This document shows, one piece after another, positions 58,347-64,000 of a DNA stretch of 64,000 bases; the first letter of the stretch is position 1, and every line of letters begins with the position of its first letter. This DNA comes from Nitrososphaerota archaeon (GTDB taxonomy: Archaea > Thermoproteota > Nitrososphaeria > Nitrososphaerales > Nitrosopumilaceae): contig JACQCT010000014.1 in assembly GCA_016201435.1 (NCBI GenBank), forward strand, positions 62,001 through 126,000. Reading direction: 5' to 3'. The translations under genes were made by a program, and so were the position numbers. The notes under the pieces were generated by a model. It saw only the letters and a list, made by a program, of their open reading frames with translations, was not told where the DNA came from and made no database searches.

Positions 58347-59477
58347 ATGATCAAAGACGGGACTTTAATACTTTACATCTTAATCAAAGAGGGACTTGAA
58401 TATTCAATGGGCATTGAGAAAACTAAAACTGAGACAGTGCTAGTCCTTCAAGGCGGAGGTTCTTTAGGTGCATATGAGTGCGGAGTATACAAGACATTAT
58501 CTAAACACAACATAAAATTTGATATGATTGCAGGTACGTCCATAGGAGCCATCAATGCTTCAATCATTGCTGGTGCAAAATCAGATAATAGTTCTAAGGC
58601 TCTGGAAGATTTTTGGTTTCAGTTGGCAGAAACCTTCACTTCAATAATTCCAGACGACAGCATCAGAGCAGTTTCATCATCAATGCAGGCGGCCATATGG
58701 GGCAACGCCAATGCTTTTAGACCCATATGGTTCAGGCCAGATTGGTTTGGCTTTCTATACAATAGTCCTTACCTCTATGACATGTCACCATTGAAGAAGA
58801 CGTTAAACCAATTTGTAGATTTTACTACGCTTAAGAATCCAAATAGGCCTAGACTTCTAGTAACTTCAACAGACATTAAGAATGCAAAACCAACCATATT
58901 TGACAGTAAGTATGATACCATAAGTGCTGAGCACGTGCTTGCCAGCGCGGGATATCCTTTTTACGGTATAGCCTGGACGGAATTAAACGGCAGGTTTCTC
59001 TGGGATGGCACTCTACTGAGTAACACTCCATTGCGAGAAGTAATACATGCATCCCCAAGAAACGACAAAAGGGTCTTTATCGTTAATTTATTTCCTAAAA
59101 ATCACGATGAATTACCAAGGAATATGTCAGAAGCATGGCACAGGGCAAGGGATATCATGCATACCGATAAAACAGATCACAACATAAGAATGTCCAAGAT
59201 TGTCTCAAGATATTTAGAACTTTTAAGAGAAATGCACGATATCATAACATCAGCTCAACTAGATGAAAACGGAAAAGGAAAGCTGGCAAAGATTGAGCAA
59301 GAGTATCACAAACTAGCTTGTGATCGTGGCGCAATTATTGAAGAGATAATACGTATAGAGCGACAAGAGGAAACGCACTTTCTCTTAGAAGATGCGGATT
59401 TCTCAATAGATACCATAAAAAATTTGATCCAAGCAGGAGAAAAAGATGCAGAACTAGCCCTAAAGAAAGGAACCTAG
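58347..59477 (+). CDS. Patatin-like phospholipase
   Basis: A 376-residue lipid acyl hydrolase. LQGGGSLGAYECG is the oxyanion hole, GTSIGAINAS carries the nucleophilic Ser, and FLWDGTLLSNTPL has the Asp of the Ser-Asp dyad. The C-terminal 120 residues are helical (DIMHTDKTDHNIRMSKIVSR). Archaeal lipids are ether-linked, so the substrate may be fatty acyl esters, PHA or other esters rather than membrane lipid. The start could be the ATG at 58347 or that at 58407, which gives MGIEKTKTETV just before the domain. Confidence 0.88.
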   Translation: MIKDGTLILYILIKEGLEYSMGIEKTKTETVLVLQGGGSLGAYECGVYKTLSKHNIKFDMIAGTSIGAINASIIAGAKSDNSSKALEDFWFQLAETFTSIIPDDSIRAVSSSMQAAIWGNANAFRPIWFRPDWFGFLYNSPYLYDMSPLKKTLNQFVDFTTLKNPNRPRLLVTSTDIKNAKPTIFDSKYDTISAEHVLASAGYPFYGIAWTELNGRFLWDGTLLSNTPLREVIHASPRNDKRVFIVNLFPKNHDELPRNMSEAWHRARDIMHTDKTDHNIRMSKIVSRYLELLREMHDIITSAQLDENGKGKLAKIEQEYHKLACDRGAIIEEIIRIERQEETHFLLEDADFSIDTIKNLIQAGEKDAELALKKGT

Positions 59478-59511
59478 ATTTAGCTGAGCGTTGTTTGGAT
59501 GTATTTTAGAT

Positions 59512-60564
59512 TTAAGGATTAATGATTCCTCTGCCAACAATCTTGCCTTCCTTTAACATCTGCAATCCCTCTGTGGCTTGATCAAGTCTAAATTTATTAG
59601 AAATTACAGGTTTTATTATTCCTCTTTTTGCAAGAGAAACCAATTCGACCAGATCATTCATTGACCCAGTGTATGATCCAATTATCTTGTATGCACGTGT
59701 AGGCATTGTAACTAGGTTGAGTTGTAACGCGCCTCCGAAAAGCCCCACAAGAACTAGCCGAGCCCTACGTCGAAGCAGCTGCATGTTAGTTTCTACAGTT
59801 TTAGTGGCATTAACAAAATCTATTACTGCATCGGCACCAAGTTTGTCAGTTAATTCTATCACTGCTTTTACCGAATCTTCTTTTTTAGAGTTTATAGTAA
59901 GATCTGCACCGTTTTGTTTTGCAATCCGTAATTTGTCATCATCTATATCCATTGCAATTATTCTTGCTCCACTCACCGCTTTTGCAAGCTGTATTGCCAT
60001 CAAACCCAAGCCTCCAGCACCTACAATTACAACATTGTCATTAGGGTTTAGTTGCGTATTTTTTACCGCACCATATGCAGTAAGAGCTGAACATGACAAG
60101 GGAGCACTAGTATCAGTATCCATGTCGCCGATTTTTACCAGATATTTGTAACTTGGTACCAAGAGATAATCCGAATACCCACCATCGTTGTAGACACCAA
60201 GTGATCTCGGTTTATCACAAAGATTTTCCTCTCCAACTCTGCATGCTGGACACAATCCCTCTCCTATCCACGGAAAGACAAGGACCTTTTCATTTTTACT
60301 GAAGCCCTCAACTCCTTCTCCTATGTTATCTATGATTCCAGCAACCTCATGCCCTGGCGTCAGAGGATATTTGACTCCCCTGTCAGTTGCTTTCATCAAT
60401 TGTCCTCCTGGACCCTCATAACCTCCTTCCCACAAATGTATATCACTATGACAAACACCAGAAGATTGAACTTTAATTAGAACTTGAGATCCCTTAGGTT
60501 GTGGAGTTTTAATTTTCTGTATTTCTAATGGTTCTTTTATTTTTACAATTCGTGCAGATTCCAT
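59512..60564 (-). CDS. Zinc alcohol dehydrogenase (possible succinic/malonic semialdehyde reductase)
   Basis: A 350-residue MDR dehydrogenase. Catalytic zinc ligands are in GVCHSD, PGHEVAG and PLSCSALTAYG. The structural site reads E-G-L-C-x2-C-x7-C, with Glu where most have the first Cys, as in Sulfolobus alcohol dehydrogenase. The Rossmann motif is GAGGLGLMAIQ, with MDIDDDK after it suggesting NAD. Related enzymes reduce semialdehydes in the 3HP/4HB cycle; the ALDH at 56898 is close by. The exact substrate is inferred. Confidence 0.85.
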   Translation of the reverse strand: MESARIVKIKEPLEIQKIKTPQPKGSQVLIKVQSSGVCHSDIHLWEGGYEGPGGQLMKATDRGVKYPLTPGHEVAGIIDNIGEGVEGFSKNEKVLVFPWIGEGLCPACRVGEENLCDKPRSLGVYNDGGYSDYLLVPSYKYLVKIGDMDTDTSAPLSCSALTAYGAVKNTQLNPNDNVVIVGAGGLGLMAIQLAKAVSGARIIAMDIDDDKLRIAKQNGADLTINSKKEDSVKAVIELTDKLGADAVIDFVNATKTVETNMQLLRRRARLVLVGLFGGALQLNLVTMPTRAYKIIGSYTGSMNDLVELVSLAKRGIIKPVISNKFRLDQATEGLQMLKEGKIVGRGIINP

Positions 60565-60836
60565 GTTGCAATCAATTATTTTTATTGTTTAAGTTCCTTT
60601 GGTTAAAACCTCAAAAATTTTCTTGAATTGATTAATTTTTAGCCAAATTTGATCAAGATCTAATTTATCGTGATTTGATACACATTTACTTTGAGCAAAA
60701 AGTGTGAAATGTATTGCCGCTAGAATTTGATTTTATATTTCGATTATTCTGTCCTTTAACTTTGTACTTGATTTTTTCAATTTTTACTTTAACCCTTTGG
60801 GCTAATGAATAAACGTTATTGTGTCCATAATACACC

Positions 60837-61049
60837 ATGAATCAGAAATTGAAATACTCGGGGCTGCTGGTAATCCTTCTAGTATTTGTGGCAGTTTCAG
60901 TCTTAGCCAACTCCTTGCATGAAGCAAGTGCTGCCAAAATAAGCGAAGATTACGCACACAATCACATTACAGCCCTGTACAAGGGAACTGACAAACAAGT
61001 TTGCGGCATTCATTTGTGTGCACCTGGAGAAAATCCAAGAAATCCATAA
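60837..61049 (+). CDS. Short secreted CGxHxCAPGE protein
   Basis: A 70-residue protein that consists of a signal peptide (MNQKLKYSGLLVILLVFVAV) and a mature part of about 38 residues with NHITALYKG and CGIHLCAPGE, then stop. It aligns with the start of the protein at 50740 over its whole length, including the signal peptide. It is either a small secreted peptide in its own right or a truncated paralogue. The 272-bp region upstream (60565-60836) holds no other gene. Confidence 0.7.
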   Translation: MNQKLKYSGLLVILLVFVAVSVLANSLHEASAAKISEDYAHNHITALYKGTDKQVCGIHLCAPGENPRNP

Positions 61050-61143
61050 AAGATTTTTTGGTAATTCTCATTCCATATTTTTTTTAAATCAAGTTACGTG
61101 ATACATACAAGATATTTTTCTTGTTGTAGAAATTGATGTGCTG

Positions 61144-61632
61144 TTATCTGTTCAAATTTCGTATTCGTTTTTCTTTGATTAATTTAAAGGCAGTAATACC
61201 ATTGAAAGCAAAAATTATTGCCAATCCTACATACGAAAGAAAATTGCTGTATTGTATCAAGGCTGCTGAGACACCAACTCCGAAGATGCTAGGTAAAAAC
61301 GAAATTAGGTACAACCACCATCCACAACAACCAAGCGGAACCAAGGAGAAGAATGAAAAAAACGATGTCAGTGCAGTGCTACCTGTATTACTTCCAACAG
61401 TTCTCCTATTTGGCAATCGACATCCTAACTTCTTTCCATAGCTTGTAAGGTAAAGCTGCGATCCTACTCCCATTCCAATTCCTATGACAATTGGCCAGTT
61501 TAGATTAAACGCTGCTTGAATAGAAGAAATTGGTGGTAATGCAGGAGTTGTGATCACAACCACCATAAAATACGCAATAACCGAAATAGCTCCTCCTATG
61601 ATGCCTGTAGTGATTGGTTTCAAGTATCTCAA
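61144..61632 (-). CDS. Membrane protein with CC motif, partner of DUF3179 protein
   Basis: A protein of about 162 residues with four transmembrane helices. VPLGCCGWWLYLISF (cysteines in a membrane helix) aligns with GACSCGSIGF of the protein at 48548, and the flanking helices also match in order, so both belong to one family. I prefer a TTG start at 61632 that overlaps the DUF3179 stop (TTGA) because it begins right before the first helix; the frame extends to 61671. Coupling implies a joint function with the DUF3179 protein. Confidence 0.65.
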   Translation of the reverse strand: MRYLKPITTGIIGGAISVIAYFMVVVITTPALPPISSIQAAFNLNWPIVIGIGMGVGSQLYLTSYGKKLGCRLPNRRTVGSNTGSTALTSFFSFFSLVPLGCCGWWLYLISFLPSIFGVGVSAALIQYSNFLSYVGLAIIFAFNGITAFKLIKEKRIRNLNR

Positions 61633-62723
61633 CCCGAATAAATCTCGGTCTTGGGATGAAATGCTACCCACTCAAACCAGAAACCTGGATTTATTACAAC
61701 GCGTTCTAGATTCTTTCCCTGAAGTGGTCCTGCTATTGCTTTCCCTTCGAAATTCCACTGACTATTGGTCTGCTTGTCGGTTATTACTCCATTTGAGTAC
61801 GTAAAGTCTAAAACCCTGTCATCTACCTGTCTATCAAATGCTCTTGCCATTTCAGGATAGAGGGAAACAAGCACTATATTCTTGGATGCCAGCACATCAT
61901 TGACTAATTTCTTGGATTCCAAGTCGTTTAGCTTGTAGGCCCGATAGTTCCCGTCAACGTATAGGCCAAAGATTATTTCTTTTGGATGAAGTCTATCATC
62001 CTTGTTTTCTACAGGAAAAATGATCTGCGGATCCGTGTAATAGTTACCATAAGGATCGGTTCCATATGGCCTTTGGAAGCCTGTATCCTTTGACAGAACA
62101 AGGGTTTCAGGATACAATGCTTTCCAGTCACTCCATTTTGCTATGTCAAAAGGTAACTTTTCAAGCTCATAACCTGCAAGATTTCCAGATATCCCCCTTC
62201 CAAGTGCCTGACTCCAAAGAGAGTCCGTATATCTGTCATACATGACTAGGTTACTGTTATACAATTTTCCCGAGGTTCCAAATTCTACCTCTGAATCATT
62301 TATTTTTCTTAGAAAAACTTCGCTTGTAAAGCACAATGGGCAGTAGGTTACCGAGACCGGCGTGTCACCAAGCTTGTCATTTACGATCTCATGCCAAACC
62401 AGAATTGATAGCGGATATGCCTTTGTTACATTGTTTAATCGCAATCCGATTACAACATCATTATTGGCAAGAAAGTCTGCATCCTTTGCCGTAACAAATT
62501 TTGGATTATCAATTGATGGAATTCCATCTTTTGGTGGTCCACCACCTACTATTTTATCCTCTGGAACAACATCGTTTGTACTTGCTTTGGTTGCTATTGC
62601 TTTTGCCTGCGTGTTCTGAGTTGGAGTTTGAAAATTTTCGCCCAGATGATTATTTGCAAAAATTAAAATTCCTACAATTGTAATTATAGATACTCCAGTT
62701 ATAACATAAATGGTCTTCATCAT
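61629..62723 (-). CDS. DUF3179-domain exported protein
   Basis: A protein of about 364 residues. An N-terminal helix (YVITGVSIITIVGILIFA) anchors or exports it. The DUF3179 domain has the IPSIDNPKFVTA start, AYPLSILVWHEIVND, VTYCPLCFTS with its CxxC, and LWSQALGRGISG. The CPLC motif and the conserved His suggest metal or haem/thiol chemistry; the biochemical role is not established. The ATG at 62723 gives MMKTIYV before the helix; a TTG at 62765 is the alternative. It is translationally coupled to the CC-motif membrane protein. Confidence 0.85.
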   Translation of the reverse strand: MMKTIYVITGVSIITIVGILIFANNHLGENFQTPTQNTQAKAIATKASTNDVVPEDKIVGGGPPKDGIPSIDNPKFVTAKDADFLANNDVVIGLRLNNVTKAYPLSILVWHEIVNDKLGDTPVSVTYCPLCFTSEVFLRKINDSEVEFGTSGKLYNSNLVMYDRYTDSLWSQALGRGISGNLAGYELEKLPFDIAKWSDWKALYPETLVLSKDTGFQRPYGTDPYGNYYTDPQIIFPVENKDDRLHPKEIIFGLYVDGNYRAYKLNDLESKKLVNDVLASKNIVLVSLYPEMARAFDRQVDDRVLDFTYSNGVITDKQTNSQWNFEGKAIAGPLQGKNLERVVINPGFWFEWVAFHPKTEIYSG

Positions 62724-63001
62724 TTGATACAGAACTGTTGGAAAAATATTAAAGACTTGTTCCAAATTACACCATAATCATCGTCACAGGAAATTTCTCT
62801 CATTATAAACATAAAATATTTCTTGAATGCTTTGATTTAAAATTGAACGTTTCTACGATTTTATTATATTTTACACGTTTTGCATCCAGAGATAATTCAC
62901 AGTATAATGTAATTTTTGGTTAGAATTGTTCTTTTTGTAAATTAAAAAAGTTTGAAGGGTTGTACGGATCATTTAATAATCATTTTTTGTTTCATTTTTA
63001 C

Positions 63002-64000
63002 ATGTTATTTCAGGCAAGCGTTACCGATTCCAAATTTCAATTACAGCAATTCAAGAATACAAGAACGCAAACTTTGCAGCTTGTAGAACCGCTTGAGAAA
63101 GAAGACTATGTAGTACAGACTGCATTTTTCACGAGTCCGCCAAAGTGGCATCTTGGACATGTAACCTGGTTCTACGAAGTAGTTCTCAGCAAGCTGGAGA
63201 GTAATTATGAGTTTTTTTCGCCCGAGTTCTCGAAGATTTTTAACTCGTATTACAGGGCGTTTGGAGAACCTCATGATAAGGCAAAAAGGGGCATATTATC
63301 AAGGCCAACCGTAGAAGAAACCCTTAGTTATTTTCATACTATCAACAAACGCGTAGAAAAATTTTTTGCGACCCGAAATTCCATGGAAGAAAAGGAGATC
63401 TATCTTTTCAAGACTGCCTTTAATCACGAATGCCAGCACCAAGAGCTTCTCGTATATGATCTTCAACATCTACTAGCTGGAAGATACAAACCTGTAAAGA
63501 ATAATTTTCCACCAGTGCCATCACCTGTAGAAAAAAAGCAGATCAATATTGACGGTGGTTTGTACGATATGGGATATTCGGGAATAGATTTTTGCTATGA
63601 CATAGAACTACCCGAACACAAAGTCTATCTCAATTCTTACGCCATGGATGTATTCCCTGTAACAAACAGCGAGTTCCTAAAATTCATTGAGGACGGAGGG
63701 TATGGTGATTATAGATTTTGGTTATCAGATGGATGGGAAGCTGTGAAAAAGAACAATTGGGAAGCTCCCATGTATTGGCAAAAAGAAGATGACAAATGGA
63801 TAAAAGATGACTTTAGAGGAAAGACCAAGATAAATCCAAATGAGCCTGTGTGCAACGTTAGTTTTTACGAAGCAGATGCATACTGCAAGTGGGCAAACAA
63901 AAGACTTCCAACAGAGGCAGAATGGGAAAAGGCCGCATGCTGGAACGAAGAAAAAAAAGTAAAGACAGTTTATCCATGGGGCAATGAACCACCAACCGAA
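63002..64000 (+). CDS. egtB: EgtB-like (sulfoxide synthase family) protein, cut by window end
   Basis: The open frame runs from the ATG at 63002 past the window end (333 codons seen). Residues 50-190 are a DinB-like domain with HLGHVTWFYE and HECQHQELL, the iron-binding histidines of EgtB. From about residue 180 an FGE-sulfatase-like domain follows (NIDGGLYDMGYSG, FPVTNSEFLKFIEDGG, RLPTEAEWEKAA). EgtB joins hercynine to cysteine or gamma-Glu-Cys in ergothioneine synthesis. A TATA-like ATTTAATAAT at about 62970-62979 is 27 bp upstream, so the mRNA is leaderless. The substrate is inferred from family; OvoA-like use is possible. Confidence 0.82.
   Translation, partial: MLFQASVTDSKFQLQQFKNTRTQTLQLVEPLEKEDYVVQTAFFTSPPKWHLGHVTWFYEVVLSKLESNYEFFSPEFSKIFNSYYRAFGEPHDKAKRGILSRPTVEETLSYFHTINKRVEKFFATRNSMEEKEIYLFKTAFNHECQHQELLVYDLQHLLAGRYKPVKNNFPPVPSPVEKKQINIDGGLYDMGYSGIDFCYDIELPEHKVYLNSYAMDVFPVTNSEFLKFIEDGGYGDYRFWLSDGWEAVKKNNWEAPMYWQKEDDKWIKDDFRGKTKINPNEPVCNVSFYEADAYCKWANKRLPTEAEWEKAACWNEEKKVKTVYPWGNEPPTE

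Overview
The window comes from an AT-rich archaeal chromosome, most likely an ammonia-oxidising member of the Nitrososphaerota (Thaumarchaeota, Nitrosopumilales-like). The evidence is ribosomal protein S26e, Alba, an archaeal-type AspRS, pyruvoyl-dependent arginine decarboxylase, deoxyhypusine synthase and PAC2 proteins, together with a cupredoxin and a class of small secreted proteins carrying a CGxHxCAPGE motif. Many start codons lie about 26 bp downstream of a TATA box, which points to leaderless mRNAs. The lineage is inferred from gene content; no rRNA gene is present. I found no convincing tRNA, CRISPR array or insertion sequence.

Region by region. 0-6 kb: 3' part of CTP synthase, an NAD kinase fused to a winged helix, a PfkB kinase, a methyltransferase, S26e and a CDP-alcohol phosphatidyltransferase. 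6-14 kb: a CAPGE-type secreted protein, an M3 peptidase, an anchored exported protein, arginine decarboxylase, a peroxiredoxin with an altered active site, and an alcohol dehydrogenase/LsrF-like aldolase pair. 14-19 kb: a branched-chain amino acid operon (ilvB-ilvN-leuA-leuB) preceded by a structured leader that encodes a 20-residue Leu/Ile/Val-rich peptide. 19-29 kb: AspRS, two very large secreted proteins, and two oligopeptide ABC ATPases separated by an opposing gene for a repeat-containing secreted protein. 29-38 kb: SMC, inositol-phosphate synthase, deoxyhypusine synthase, and an operon of a RAM-domain protein, a short CysRS-like ligase with altered zinc ligands, and a GNAT acetyltransferase.

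38-64 kb holds another large adhesin-like protein, then PAC2, LysE, Alba and thioredoxin, and then an accessory region rich in thiol-redox and metal-type functions. That region has a cupredoxin, Met-rich membrane proteins, a DsbA-like protein with a Cys-motif membrane partner, a CARF-HTH regulator, and two HxlR regulators beside thioredoxin-like and Cys-rich proteins. Two sets of short DNA motifs tie these promoters together: an operator containing GAACTTTGTA at three promoters, and a CTTGAAC box about 41 bp upstream of the TATA box at four promoters. The window ends with a succinate-semialdehyde-type dehydrogenase, a patatin, a zinc alcohol dehydrogenase, a DUF3179 protein with a second Cys-motif membrane protein, and the start of an EgtB-like gene.

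Structured intergenic RNA candidates lie at 8981-9037, 48370-48442 and 50582-50651. At least seven genes for proteins shorter than 60 residues, mostly with zinc-type cysteine pairs, were found by reading the sequence. One secreted-protein gene (50740-51916) is split by a frameshift. All family names come from motif recognition by eye and were not checked by any search.
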